From contig NW_027469118.1 in the NCBI RefSeq assembly GCF_051020765.1, positions 62,001 to 126,000 of the forward strand: a stretch of DNA of 64,000 nt, written 5' to 3'. The first letter of the stretch is position 1. Each line of letters starts with the position of its first letter. This document shows positions 27,856 to 37,880 of this stretch, one piece after another. Position numbers and translations under genes: made by a program. The notes under the pieces were generated by a model. It was not told the origin of the DNA and did not search any database. It was given only the letters and a program-made list of their open reading frames with translations. The stretch comes from Lasioglossum baleicum (lineage: Eukaryota > Arthropoda > Insecta > Hymenoptera > Halictidae).

Positions 27856-30195
27856 TCATTCATGCGACGCATCGTCCGGGGGTACTCCGCGCAGGGAGCA
27901 CAGTTCTCGGCGAGTATTTCCTATATTTGTACGAAACACTGGTCGCACTGAAATGTTGTCGGTGTCGGCACGTGGGGCTGGGGCTGGTTTTGTAATGTCC
28001 GACAAGTCGTATTCGCAATGTTCATTATTCGACTGTCTTTTCTCGGGGTTTAGGGTGGGTGGGGAATCACTGGTGTCACTGTCACTTTTGTCTTTTCTTA
28101 TCTTCTTCCAGATGAGTGTCACGTTTTGCTGACGCGGGGTTTGCGTTGGATTATTCGGCGCACGCTTGAGTTTGTTTGCATGTACAATCTTAAAATGGTT
28201 CCCTACTTTAATTTTTACATTGTTTGAGTCTAGGATGTCGCAAATTTCATGAGGACCCGTATATTGCGCATCGAATTTGCCCTTGCAGGGTTCTTTGAGT
28301 AGGAATACTTGTTCTATATCTTCCGGTGGTCGAAGGAGATTTTGCCGATGCTGGGCTTCGAATTTCGCTCGCTTATTCTCATAGGAATATCCGTTATCGC
28401 GAGGGTACTCGGATTTATATTGCTTTCTTGCTGACGCGTATTTCGCTGTAGCGCAGAGATTAATTTTGTCGTATTCGTTTCGCTTCGCATGGCAACGTGC
28501 AGATGGAAGTTGAAAGGAATCGAGTTTCTGTGGATCATCAAAGATATGATTTTGAAGTAAGTTATGAAGTTCTTTTACTCTGGAGGCTTTGATATCCTTC
28601 TCTGGTTTAGAACTGTCGCTGGATTTATTGTGCAATATAGAACAGACCTGCTTACATATGGGTCTTGAAGATCTTTGATTGTCGTAGGAATGGAGTTGGT
28701 CTTGGAATTGATCGGGCTGGTTACCGGAGTTAGAATAAGGATCGGGCTGGTTACCGGAGTTAGTATAAGAATCGGGCTGGTTACCGGAGTTAGTATAAGA
28801 ATCGGGCTGGTTACCGGAGTTAGTATGAGAATCGGGCTGGTTACCGGAGTTAGTATAATGATCGGGCTGGTTACCGGAGTTAGTATAAGAATCGGGCTGG
28901 TTACCGGAGTTAGTAATGTCGGGATGGTTACCGAATACGTCGGGACGATACCCGGAATTAGAAAGGTCGGGATGGTTACCGAATGCGTCGGGATGGTACC
29001 CGGAATTGGAAAGGTCGGGATGGTTACCGAATGCGTCGGGATGGTTCCCGGAATTAGAGAGGTCGGGATGGTTACCGAATGCGTCGGGATGATACCCGGA
29101 ATTAGAAAAGTCGGAAGAGTACGACTCGATTTCTTCCATCTCCAATGGGGGCAATCGAAATGAAACTCTTTCCGACGAGGTGTTAAAACACCGGAGGCTC
29201 GCTTTGCCTTTACGATTGGTGACAACGCAGTCACCCAGGAATACATCCGGCGCTACATTAACACGGCGGATATATCCCTGTTTGGGTCCTTCGACGTCGA
29301 CCGCTATGCACGCAACGGTACGAGGTTCGAGGACGAATTCTTCGGATTTCGGAGGAGTCTTTGTTCGGACTCGATCCTCACGCTCCACGATCCGACTTCT
29401 CGCAGTGTACTCCGATATCTCTCGAGTCTCCTTCGATTCCGGCCGGCTTTTCACGGCGTTTTTCTCTAGGGAGTACTCGATCGAATCCCGAGGAGGCATT
29501 GAAATAACCTCCGTCACCGGAGCTCTGCAAGGTCTGACCGCGGGTGCACGAGGATTTGAGGAAGACACTCGAACATTCCTTGCCGAATGTTCCTCACGCT
29601 CGGCGGCTGGAGTTTTAACGAGATCGTTGGTCATAGACGAAGGCATTGAAATAACCTCTGCTGCCAATTTATCGCGAGGCTCAGCCGTGGGCGCGCAAGG
29701 GTTCGAGAAGGGAACCCGAATGTTTCCTATCGTTATGGATTGATTTGCAAAGGACATCTCGGCTCCTGTTCTGAAGAAGGGAGAACCGAGGATTCCGTCG
29801 ATGTTAATTGGGAAGTTTTCTTCCAAGACATGAAATTCGATAGGGTTTTGACCCTGTAAGTGTATTTTAATTTGACCGAGAGTTGGAATGGATCCCTCAG
29901 TTATTCCTTGGACTTCTATAGTGTTCGTATAATCTATAGGTAGATTTGGTTCTAGACTTGACGCACGAATTAAATTGATCTCCGAACCCGTGTCCAACAA
30001 AAATTCACACTTCTTTTGTAATTGAGGGGCGGAGATTTTTACGCGCGGAATTGGTGAGTCTGCAGCAAGATTTACTGCTGAGACGAATCGTCGGACTGGT
30101 CGTTCGTCCGGATAGCTGTTTGGGTGCGGGCTGTAGTTTGAGTTGAAGATGCGGCCTCCCGCCTGGGGTTGGCTTCGGTCGGGAGGCCGGACTCG
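27856..30195 (-). CDS. Protease-linker-integrase C-terminus fusion, A3
   Basis: Continuous frame entered from gag by -1 shift at 30195. LLDTGSEINLI and GILGSPFF are present, so the protease may be active. The repeat array is shorter in 48-bp units than in A1. After the basic linker the frame joins the C-terminal domain of integrase (GPHEI region near 28250) and the tail. RT, RNase H, the integrase core and Env are all absent. It could only act as a helper-dependent copy, or is a by-product of recombination between A1- and A2-type RNAs. Confidence 0.85.
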   Translation of the reverse strand, partial: RVRPPDRSQPQAGGRIFNSNYSPHPNSYPDERPVRRFVSAVNLAADSPIPRVKISAPQLQKKCEFLLDTGSEINLIRASSLEPNLPIDYTNTIEVQGITEGSIPTLGQIKIHLQGQNPIEFHVLEENFPINIDGILGSPFFRTGAEMSFANQSITIGNIRVPFSNPCAPTAEPRDKLAAEVISMPSSMTNDLVKTPAAEREEHSARNVRVSSSNPRAPAVRPCRAPVTEVISMPPRDSIEYSLEKNAVKSRPESKETREISEYTARSRIVEREDRVRTKTPPKSEEFVLEPRTVACIAVDVEGPKQGYIRRVNVAPDVFLGDCVVTNRKGKASLRCFNTSSERVSFRLPPLEMEEIESYSSDFSNSGYHPDAFGNHPDLSNSGNHPDAFGNHPDLSNSGYHPDAFGNHPDLSNSGYRPDVFGNHPDITNSGNQPDSYTNSGNQPDHYTNSGNQPDSHTNSGNQPDSYTNSGNQPDSYTNSGNQPDPYSNSGNQPDQFQDQLHSYDNQRSSRPICKQVCSILHNKSSDSSKPEKDIKASRVKELHNLLQNHIFDDPQKLDSFQLPSARCHAKRNEYDKINLCATAKYASARKQYKSEYPRDNGYSYENKRAKFEAQHRQNLLRPPEDIEQVFLLKEPCKGKFDAQYTGPHEICDILDSNNVKIKVGNHFKIVHANKLKRAPNNPTQTPRQQNVTLIWKKIRKDKSDSDTSDSPPTLNPEKRQSNNEHCEYDLSDITKPAPAPRADTDNISVRPVFRTNIGNTRRELCSLRGVPPDDASHE

Positions 30196-31430
30196 TTTCC
30201 CGACCTCCTATTATTATTAAAAGCGCGCTTACGGCACTCGTGAATATCGTGCCCGGGGACTTTGCAGTAGTTGCAAAATTTGTTAGAGCTTGAGGGGCGA
30301 TCTGTGCGACCATCGCGGTACGTGTTTTGGTCGCGAGGATTATTTTCCCATCGCCGTTGCGGCGTCGGGGAGCGATAAGAGTCCCGGTTTGAGTTTCTTG
30401 AGGACTGCTGAGACGAGTCCGGTCTGTTATCGCGGCGTTCTTGAGTTCGCTCTGGAATGTCACGAGGGGACTCGTACGTGGAACGCGGGCGATACGGCCG
30501 GTTATCAGAGAAGCTGACTCGTTTTTCTTCGCGGATCAGTTCTCGTCGACGAGTCTGGTCTGACTCATACTGCCTGTAAGCAGAGATGGCTGCTTCGAAA
30601 ACAGTGGCAGGATTTCGCGAAGGGCAATGAAGCACTTCGGCACGCAGCTGGGGAAGGAGACCTCGTAGAAAACAATCTACTACGAAGCGATCTAGTTCTT
30701 CGTAATCAAGGCCAATATCTGTGGCATCTTGAATCGCGGTTCGAAGGTCTTTAACGCGATTGATGAAGTCTAAGATGTGCTCGTTTGGAGCTTGGAGTAC
30801 ACTCGCGAGATCGCCACGGTACTGGTCCACGAATTTGTATGGGCCCAGTACTGTACGTAACTTCTCGCATAGTGCAGAAATTGTGAATATGTGCTGGCCT
30901 TCTATAGCGGCATAAGCACGATCGTGGAGTTTATTGCAGAGCAATTTCGTGAGGGCACGCTCTGCAGTGGCCGGTACGGTGTCACGCGCGCGTTTGCATG
31001 CACGTATGAATTGTAGGACGGAAGACGAAGTTCCGTCGAATCTAGGGACAAGCTCGGCGGCTTGCTTTAGAGCGAAATTACCAGTAGGTTCATACTGTGG
31101 GATTTCGCGTGGCTCTGGCGGTGAAGGTTCCCGCATATTAAAAACGTTACCAGGGCCTGGTGTAGGCGTTTGTTGACGTAGGGTTTGACTCGTGATTTGG
31201 ATGTTATGAAGCTCTTTTCGTATTTCATCGAGCATATTCTTTTGGTTTTGTGCGTCTTCTTCATATTTGAGACGCAATTTGGCAATAAAATCAGTTTCCT
31301 CTTTGAGATATTGCTCTCTACGGGCGAGGTCTTGCGCATAAAGGAGTAGCTCTTCCTCGGTCATTGGAGGAAGGTCTGCGTTAGGATCTGCTCGGAGATC
31401 CTTTTGAGATCGCGTGATTGGGCGAGACAT
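30072..31430 (-). CDS. gag: Gag polyprotein, A3
   Basis: 452 aa, ATG to TAA, intact, with a few substitutions against A1/A2 (for example SQKDLRAD near the start and GPGNVFN before the capsid region). The CCHC knuckle is conserved. Confidence 0.94.
   Translation of the reverse strand: MSRPITRSQKDLRADPNADLPPMTEEELLLYAQDLARREQYLKEETDFIAKLRLKYEEDAQNQKNMLDEIRKELHNIQITSQTLRQQTPTPGPGNVFNMREPSPPEPREIPQYEPTGNFALKQAAELVPRFDGTSSSVLQFIRACKRARDTVPATAERALTKLLCNKLHDRAYAAIEGQHIFTISALCEKLRTVLGPYKFVDQYRGDLASVLQAPNEHILDFINRVKDLRTAIQDATDIGLDYEELDRFVVDCFLRGLLPQLRAEVLHCPSRNPATVFEAAISAYRQYESDQTRRRELIREEKRVSFSDNRPYRPRSTYESPRDIPERTQERRDNRPDSSQQSSRNSNRDSYRSPTPQRRWENNPRDQNTYRDGRTDRPSSSNKFCNYCKVPGHDIHECRKRAFNNNRRSGNESGLPTEANPRREAASSTQTTARTQTAIRTNDQSDDSSQQ
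30153..30201 (-). promoter_or_regulatory. -1 ribosomal frameshift signal, A3
   Basis: Minus strand GGGAAAC (30201 to 30195), 6-nt spacer, 9-bp stem (30180-30188 with 30153-30161). Confidence 0.85.
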
Positions 31431-31521
31431 TTTGGGGGATATAAATGGGATTTAGAAATGTGAACTTCGCACTGACACGCGTCGGGGCTTATTAATGCAA
31501 ATATCGGCGACCACTTCGATG

Positions 31522-31538
31522 TCCTACCGACTGCGCCA
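31522..31538 (-). other. Primer-binding site, A3
   Basis: Minus-strand TGGCGCAGTCGGTAGGA, 4 nt from the LTR end. Confidence 0.8.
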
Positions 31539-31542
31539 AATT

Positions 31543-32344
31543 TGTCACGTCCGTCACTGTGTTTTTGTTACAGGTACCAGGAGAGAGAAAAGAGAACAGT
31601 GACAGACGGACGGTTGGGATATTATGATTAAAATGAGGAGTGGTCTTTCGTGCCGAGACAGCCGCGGGCTGTCATATGCACTAGGACAACCGATATTGCT
31701 ATGGATGCAGTCAAGAAGAGAACGTCCGACGCGGTTACAAGGAGTGTCCCGACAAGAATCGCGCGCGAGAGGATGCAACGAGAACGGTGAGTTTACAGGA
31801 TTCAACAATTATACAAGATATTATACGACTCACCGCAATGTTGTATTAACGCCTAATAATATTGTTGCAGCAGGAACTGGCGGTACTGACAGTAGGTGTC
31901 GTACATCGGATCTTCTATACAGATGTCCTCGAGGTGGGGAAGATCTGGCAGAGTTGCTGCTGCTCGGTTCGGGACGACGTTAGTGGCCTTGGATGCTGGC
32001 CGCAAGACGACACGTTGATGAGCTGGCAGAGGAACGTCACGGATGATTCGGCAACGGACCCTGGGAACGATGATCGTGTCTCGGCTGTCGTCGTCGTCGG
32101 CTATGTCGATCACCTCTGGACAATCGACCGGATGTAGAACTGGCGTCGGAGCTCGCGAGAGGTCCGCGTGGTTGACCTCTTTAGGAGGGTTGCAAGGGCA
32201 ACCGTATACAGAAACGTAATCGGACGCGTCACACGGAATGTGCTCGGTGGTTCCCAGAAGTTCTGTCCACTCGGTAGTGGCAATGATTTGATCGAGCACC
32301 GCTTTATTTCTCAACGCGCGTCTCAATTTAGCAAGTTGATACTT
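31543..32344 (-). repeat. A3 5' LTR, U5-side part
   Basis: The last 802 bp of LTR A. It stops inside the LTR ORF (after codons for KYQLAK), where a complete LTR A in the opposite orientation begins. It shares diagnostic bases with that inverted LTR (ACAACATTGCGG, ATAATATCTTG, TTGTTGAATCC on the LTR sense strand) not seen in the other copies. Confidence 0.88.
31853..32344 (-). pseudogene. LTR-encoded SIM-like protein, N-terminus lost
   Basis: Minus-strand ORF from the KYQLAK position to the normal stop; the first ten or so codons with the ATG are removed by the LTR inversion junction. The frame stays open into the inverted LTR, but that upstream part is unrelated. Variants CNPPKEV, DCPEV and IIRDVPLPA match the copy at 33532-34050. 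Confidence 0.75.
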
Positions 32345-34360
32345 TGTTACGTCGTCCGATGTACGACGTTGGCCTTGTACACACACTATGTATACAAGGT
32401 CTGATCTGCATAAGATCCACACACCGTCCCCTAGACATAAGAGCATAGTATTAAGATCTCATATATTCTATTGTTCTAATCCTTATCTCCGTCTCTACCC
32501 ATCACCATAACTTCACCTTGATCAACACCTTACCTCAGTTTCAACCCATCACCACGACACATAATGCAATAAAGTATTGCATCACTCTGGAAGCATCTAG
32601 AAGCTTCTAGAAACGTCGAGAAGTCCAAAGACTGCTGCATCAGCAGTCCCACGCTCGTAGAGGGCAATAGGACAGCCACGAGACTGCAGCGTCAGCAGAA
32701 ATGCACGTGCAGTCCCCGGGAGCGAAGACGCTGCTGCGTCAGCGGTTCTCCCACTCCGACGACTGAAGAACAAAGAGACTGCAGCGTCAGCTATCCCCAC
32801 TCCGAACGAAGGAGGCAAGGCAGAGCGGACGCTTGCATCAGTCCGCCTCCATCTCGCGACTCGAGCAGTCCGCCTCCATCTCGCGACTCGAGCAGTCCGC
32901 CTTCAGCCAGCGACTCGAACGGTCCGCTCCAAGCGAGCGACTCGCACGGACATGCCAGTCCGGCTTCTTCCGACTTCAAGAGCAGACGTGTTCAGTCTAG
33001 CTCCGCGAAAGTGAAGTGTGTCGATCCTTCACTCCTAATTCCAATTCCAATTCCAACTCTAACTCAACTCAACTCCTAATTCTCAAACATTATTCCTATA
33101 TCATATTACAATATCCATTATTCATTAATCCAATTACTACTCCTATTATAATACTACTTACATATTGTATACCAGTGTACTTACCAGTTCTTATTTAATA
33201 TATCGTTGTTATACCAGTGCTTCGATCTTGTTATTCTTGTGTTAGTTCAACACCATCTTCCAATTCAGTTCTTGCATCGAATATATTAAACTCGTGACAT
33301 ATCCGGACTTGGTCTAAAGTGCGCAGTGGAAACGCTGAGCCGCCAATAAGGAATTTGAAGCGAGTCATAGAGAAGTTCTCGTGCCACGTCTAGAATTGGT
33401 CTAAAGTGCGCAGTGGAAACGCTGAGCCGCCACTATAGACGTGAAGCGAGTTAACTACCAAAAAGGTTAATAACAAGTGGAAGTTCATTTTCATTATATT
33501 ATTAATATTCCATCATTACTATTCCTCACCCATGCGACGCCCACGTCGAGCGGGACGCAAGTATCAACTTGCTAAATTGAGACGCGCGTTGAGAAATAAA
33601 GCGGTGCTCGATCAAATCATTGCCACTACCGAGTGGACAGAACTTCTGGGAACCACCGAGCACATTCCGTGTGACGCGTCCGATTACGTTTCTGTATACG
33701 GTTGCCCCTGCAACCCTCCTAAAGAGGTCAACCACGCGGACCTCTCGCGAGCTCCGACGCCAGTTCTACATCCGGTCGATTGTCCAGAGGTGATCGACAT
33801 AGCCGACGACGACGACAGCCGAGACACGATCATCGTTCCCAGGGTCCGTTGCCGAATCATCCGTGACGTTCCTCTGCCAGCTCATCAACGTGTCGTCTTG
33901 CGGCCAGCATCCAAGGCCACTAACGTCGTCCCGAACCGAGCAGCAGCAACTCTGCCAGATCTTCCCCACCTCGAGGACATCTGTATAGAAGATCCGATGT
34001 ACGACACCTACTGTCAGTACCGCCAGTTCCTGCTGCAACAATATTATTAGGCGTTAATACAACATTGCGGTGAGTCGTATAATATCTTGTATAATTGTTG
34101 AATCCTGTAAACTCACCGTTCTCGTTGCATCCTAACGCGCGCGATTCTTGTCGGGACACTCCTTGTAACCGCGTCGGACGTTCTTTTCTTGACTGCATCC
34201 ATAGCAATATCGGTTGTCCTAGTGCATATGACAGCCCGCGGCTGTCTCGGCACGAAAGACCACTCCTCATTTTAACCATAATATCTCAACCGTCCGTCTG
34301 TCACTGTTCTCTTTTCTCTCTCCTGGTACCTGTAACAAAAACACAGTGACGGACGTGACA
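32345..34360 (+). repeat. Family A LTR, complete, inverted sister of the A3 LTR
   Basis: 2016 bp, TG...CA. Left junction: interior of the A3 5' LTR (opposite strand). Right junction: inside the 5' untranslated region of element B1, replacing B1's LTR and PBS. No target duplication (ACTT versus CTGA). It carries two copies of a CCGCCTCCATCTCGCGACTC unit that is absent or single in other copies. Confidence 0.9.
33532..34050 (+). CDS. LTR-encoded SIM-like protein, family A
   Basis: 172 aa, ATG to TAG; variants CNPPKEV, DCPEVIDI and IIRDVPLPA. This LTR sits directly upstream of the B1 gag, so its promoter could now drive B1. Confidence 0.7.
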   Translation: MRRPRRAGRKYQLAKLRRALRNKAVLDQIIATTEWTELLGTTEHIPCDASDYVSVYGCPCNPPKEVNHADLSRAPTPVLHPVDCPEVIDIADDDDSRDTIIVPRVRCRIIRDVPLPAHQRVVLRPASKATNVVPNRAAATLPDLPHLEDICIEDPMYDTYCQYRQFLLQQYY

Positions 34361-34416
34361 CTGACATTTGTTCTCTATATCGTGTGTCGAGTAAGAATTC
34401 ACACTAATATCGCAAA

Positions 34417-35838
34417 ATGTCTCGCCCAATCACACGATCCCAAACGGATCCCCGAGCGGATCCTAATCAAGACCTTCCTCCGCCAACCGAGGAAGAGCTA
34501 CTTCTTTACGCGCAAGATCTCGCCCGTAAAGAGGAATATTTAAAAGAGCAAACCGAATTCATTGCTAAATTGCGTCTTAAATATGAAGAAGACGCACAGA
34601 ATCAAAATAACATGCTCGATGAAATACGCAAAGAGCTCCACAATATTCAAGCCTTGAACCAAAACTTACGTCACCAAGCGCCTACACCAGGCCCCAGTAA
34701 CGTCTCTAACACGCGAGAACCTTCATTATCAGAGCCACGCGAAACCCCGCAATATGAGCCAACAGGAAATTTCGCGTTGAAACAAGCCGCAGAACTCGTA
34801 CCCAAATTCGACGGAACATCGATTCCCGTCCTAAAATTCATCCGCGCCTGCAAACGCGCGCGTGATTCTATCCCCGAATCCATAGAACGTGCCCTTACTA
34901 AACTAATCTGCAATAAACTTTCCGATCGTGCGTACGCTGCCATTGAAGGCGAAAACATACGTACGATCTCACAACTTTGCGATAAGCTACGAACAGTACT
35001 GGGACCCTACAAATTCGTGGACCAGTACCGTGGCGAATTGGCAAGCATAGCCCAGGGCAACAATGAGCATATTCTTGACTTCATAAATCGAGTCAAAGAT
35101 TTACGAACCGCCATCAGCGATTCTACCGAAGGACATTACGACTACAGAGAAATCGATCGTTTCACAGTCGAGTGCTTCCTTCGCGGTCTACTCCCACAAC
35201 TTCGCAGCGAAGTTTTGCATTGCCGTTCTCAGAATTCGGCAGAGATCTTCGAAGCAGCCATCTCTGCATATAAGCAATATGAGCTGTATCAAAACCGTCG
35301 TCGCGAATCTAATCGTGACGATTCCCGCAAGGTAAGCTTCTCAGATAACAGAAGCTCCTATCGCCCACGCTCTTCTGACAATTTCAATTCTCGCGAACGC
35401 ATCCCTGAACGTCGCGACAACAGACCGGATGAGCGTCGCGATAACGGGTCCGACCAACGTCGAGACTCGTGGAGAAACTCGAACCGCAACTCTTATCGTT
35501 CTCCAACTCCGCAGTGGCGATACGAAACCCCTCGCGAACAAAACCCGCAGCGCGAAAACCGGGACCCGAATTCAAATCGCGACAGACGTTCGGGAGAGCC
35601 CCGCAAGTTTTGCAACTATTGCAAAACTCCCGGGCATGACATTCACGAATGTCGAAAAAGAGCCTATAACAATAACCTGCGCTCGGGAAACGAGTCAGGC
35701 CTCCCGACAGGAACGAATCAACAGCGGGAGGCCGCCCCAACAAAGCGCAACCAAACATTCACGCAGACCGCCGTTCGAACGAACGAGCTCCCCGAAGACC
35801 AGATCGACGATTCGTCTCTGCAGTTAACCTCGCAGTAG
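34417..35838 (+). CDS. gag: Gag polyprotein, B1
   Basis: 473 aa, ATG to TAG. Same order as family A Gag: N-terminal charged coiled-coil-like region, capsid region with FLRGLLPQLRSEV, a longer Arg/Asp/Ser-rich stretch with RRDN repeats, then one CCHC knuckle (FCNYCKTPGHDIHECRK). Clearly homologous to but distinct from family A. Confidence 0.94.
   Translation: MSRPITRSQTDPRADPNQDLPPPTEEELLLYAQDLARKEEYLKEQTEFIAKLRLKYEEDAQNQNNMLDEIRKELHNIQALNQNLRHQAPTPGPSNVSNTREPSLSEPRETPQYEPTGNFALKQAAELVPKFDGTSIPVLKFIRACKRARDSIPESIERALTKLICNKLSDRAYAAIEGENIRTISQLCDKLRTVLGPYKFVDQYRGELASIAQGNNEHILDFINRVKDLRTAISDSTEGHYDYREIDRFTVECFLRGLLPQLRSEVLHCRSQNSAEIFEAAISAYKQYELYQNRRRESNRDDSRKVSFSDNRSSYRPRSSDNFNSRERIPERRDNRPDERRDNGSDQRRDSWRNSNRNSYRSPTPQWRYETPREQNPQRENRDPNSNRDRRSGEPRKFCNYCKTPGHDIHECRKRAYNNNLRSGNESGLPTGTNQQREAAPTKRNQTFTQTAVRTNELPEDQIDDSSLQLTSQ
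35685..35733 (+). promoter_or_regulatory. -1 ribosomal frameshift signal, B1
   Basis: G GGA AAC (35685-35691), 6-nt spacer, perfect 9-bp stem GGCCTCCCG (35698-35706) with CGGGAGGCC (35725-35733). Confidence 0.85.
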
Positions 35839-37880
35839 ACTCGCCGATCCCGCGCGTACAAATCTCCGCCCCTCAGCTTCGCGAGAAAAGTGAATTCTTA
35901 TTAGACACGGGCTCGGAAGTCAATTTGATACGCGCGTCTAGTTTAAAACCTGGGATAATCATTGATCCCACGAGCACGATCGAAGTTCATGGAATAACCG
36001 AGGGTTCCATAGTAACACTCGGCGAAGTCGTTATATTCATTCAAGGGACAATCCCTGTCAAATTCCACGTGCTCGGGGACGATTTTCCAGTCAGTGTTAA
36101 CGGAATTCTCGGCTCGCCCTTCTTTATAGGAGGAGCTGAGATTTCCTTTGCAAGGCAATTTGTTTTAATCGGAAACATTTCTATTCCGTTCTCTAATTCA
36201 CGCGCACTGCCGACTGAGCCCCGCGATAGTTCAATGACGAGGGTTATTTCAATGCCTTCTCCAAAGACGGAGGTCTCTCTTGAAAAGCACGCCGCAAGGA
36301 CAGAGGAAGAAACATTCCCTCTCTCAAAACGTCGGGTGCAACTGGGAGAGATTCGTATCACATCGAATAATATCGTAGAGGAACCGGTCAATAAGCGCAA
36401 AAATCTAAATCAACAGTCCGAATCAAGGACTGCAGCAGACTCTAATGAGTTTGCCGTTGAGCCCCGAACAGCCGCCTGCATTGCAGTCAGCGTACAGGGC
36501 CCGAAACAGGGATATATCCGCCGCGTCAGCGTAGCGCCGGATGTATTCCTCGGTGACTGTGTAGTCACTAATCGCGGAGGCAAAGCGAGCCTCAGATGTT
36601 TCAACACATCTCCGCGTCCGATCTCATTCCGATTACCCGTGTTAGAGGTGGAAGAGATCGAGCGTTATTCAACTAATTCCGGGCACTATCCCGACGCATT
36701 CGGTAACCATCCCGACCTTTCTAATTCCGGTAACCATCCCGACGTATTCGGTAACCATCCCGACCTTTCTAATTCCGGTAACCATCCCGACGTATTCGGT
36801 AACCATCCCGACCTTTCTAATTCCGGTAACCATCCCGACGCATTCGGTAACCATCCCGACCTTTTTAATTCCGGTAACCATCCCGACGTATTCGGTAACC
36901 ATCCCGACCTTTCTAATTCCGGTAACCATCCCGACGTATTCGGTAACCATCCCGACAATTTTAATCCAGAGTCCAAAGAAGACTCCCGCGAATTCAAACC
37001 TATGAAGGTTTATTCTACAAGCTCCGGTATCAAGTCCGATTTTTTCTATTCCGAGTCTAGGTTGAAAGGAAATGTCCCCGCCTTTGATTCTCTAAAGACG
37101 ACAGAACGTCTACATAAAGTAAAGCATAAAACTCTACCTCGTATAGACCGAGTATACGAGTCGATCATAAAAGATCATCCCGCGATAATTTCTAAATCAG
37201 AGTCAAAGAGAGTCTATATTTCATTTCAAAAACCTACCTCTGATTTTTCGCCGGAACATGATCTCTTCCAATCTAAACGGTCAAGTATCCGTGCACCGCA
37301 AAGCGAGTTTCATCCATCTAGGAATTATACGTCTGTAAAATACGCGTCAGCAAAAAGGAGAAACAAATTTCGTATTATACTATACCTCTGCGATAACCCG
37401 CGAACAATGATTGTAGCATCTCCTGCGACTTGCGATAAGAAACCCTCCCAGGAGATTTCATTACAGTCCTCCGCTGACGCGAAATTAGAATCCGCGATAA
37501 TCACGCGTCCGGTCAACACCGATAAGCGAGCGAAATCCGAAACCCAGCGTCGACAGAATCTCCTTCCACCGCCGGAAGATACAGAACAAACGACAGCAGC
37601 ACTTCGAAGAAGTTCCTACAGCCAGAATCCCAGCCTGTTCCCAGCCGCCTACCACATCGTGTCCAGTATCCACAAACACAATCAACATGTGCGGACACTT
37701 ACAACCGGCGAGACCATCGGCGAACAAAGCCGGAGACTTCATCTACAGATACCAAGGAATATTCTGCTACAATGGCAGACACAGAATCTCCCTAAATGGC
37801 AGAGAACTATGCCTTGCCTGCAGCCTCACTGCGGTAGTCAGGAGGGTCATCGTATTGTTACGTCACGCCCCACGTCCTAG
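35691..37880 (+). CDS. Protease-repeat-linker frame, B1 (no RT, IN or Env)
   Basis: -1 frame relative to gag. Family B protease (LLDTGSEVNLI upstream of 35925; NGILGSPFF near 36103), the PKQGYIRRVSVAPDVFLGDCVVTNR block, tandem NSGNHPDVFGNHPDLS repeats (36675-36955), then the basic linker ending NLLPPPEDTEQ. Beyond the cassette junction the frame reads non-family sequence and runs into the inserted solo LTR, so its last ~100 residues are probably not meaningful. Confidence 0.8.
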   Translation, partial: RVRPPDRNESTAGGRPNKAQPNIHADRRSNERAPRRPDRRFVSAVNLAVDSPIPRVQISAPQLREKSEFLLDTGSEVNLIRASSLKPGIIIDPTSTIEVHGITEGSIVTLGEVVIFIQGTIPVKFHVLGDDFPVSVNGILGSPFFIGGAEISFARQFVLIGNISIPFSNSRALPTEPRDSSMTRVISMPSPKTEVSLEKHAARTEEETFPLSKRRVQLGEIRITSNNIVEEPVNKRKNLNQQSESRTAADSNEFAVEPRTAACIAVSVQGPKQGYIRRVSVAPDVFLGDCVVTNRGGKASLRCFNTSPRPISFRLPVLEVEEIERYSTNSGHYPDAFGNHPDLSNSGNHPDVFGNHPDLSNSGNHPDVFGNHPDLSNSGNHPDAFGNHPDLFNSGNHPDVFGNHPDLSNSGNHPDVFGNHPDNFNPESKEDSREFKPMKVYSTSSGIKSDFFYSESRLKGNVPAFDSLKTTERLHKVKHKTLPRIDRVYESIIKDHPAIISKSESKRVYISFQKPTSDFSPEHDLFQSKRSSIRAPQSEFHPSRNYTSVKYASAKRRNKFRIILYLCDNPRTMIVASPATCDKKPSQEISLQSSADAKLESAIITRPVNTDKRAKSETQRRQNLLPPPEDTEQTTAALRRSSYSQNPSLFPAAYHIVSSIHKHNQHVRTLTTGETIGEQSRRLHLQIPRNILLQWQTQNLPKWQRTMPCLQPHCGSQEGHRIVTSRPTS

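Larger units (their letters stand above)
27028..32344 (-). mobile_element. Element A3: truncated, gag plus protease-linker-IN C-terminus
   Basis: Minus-strand family A element with both LTRs truncated (762 bp of the 3' LTR, 802 bp of the 5' LTR). Gag is intact. The downstream frame keeps the protease, the repeat and the env-type linker, then jumps after GAAGAT straight to the integrase C-terminus (VFLLKEPCKGKFDAQYTG) and the shared tail, all in one frame. It is a hybrid: linker as in A2, C-terminal part as in A1. The left end is interrupted by LTR B, the right end by an inverted sister LTR. Confidence 0.88.
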
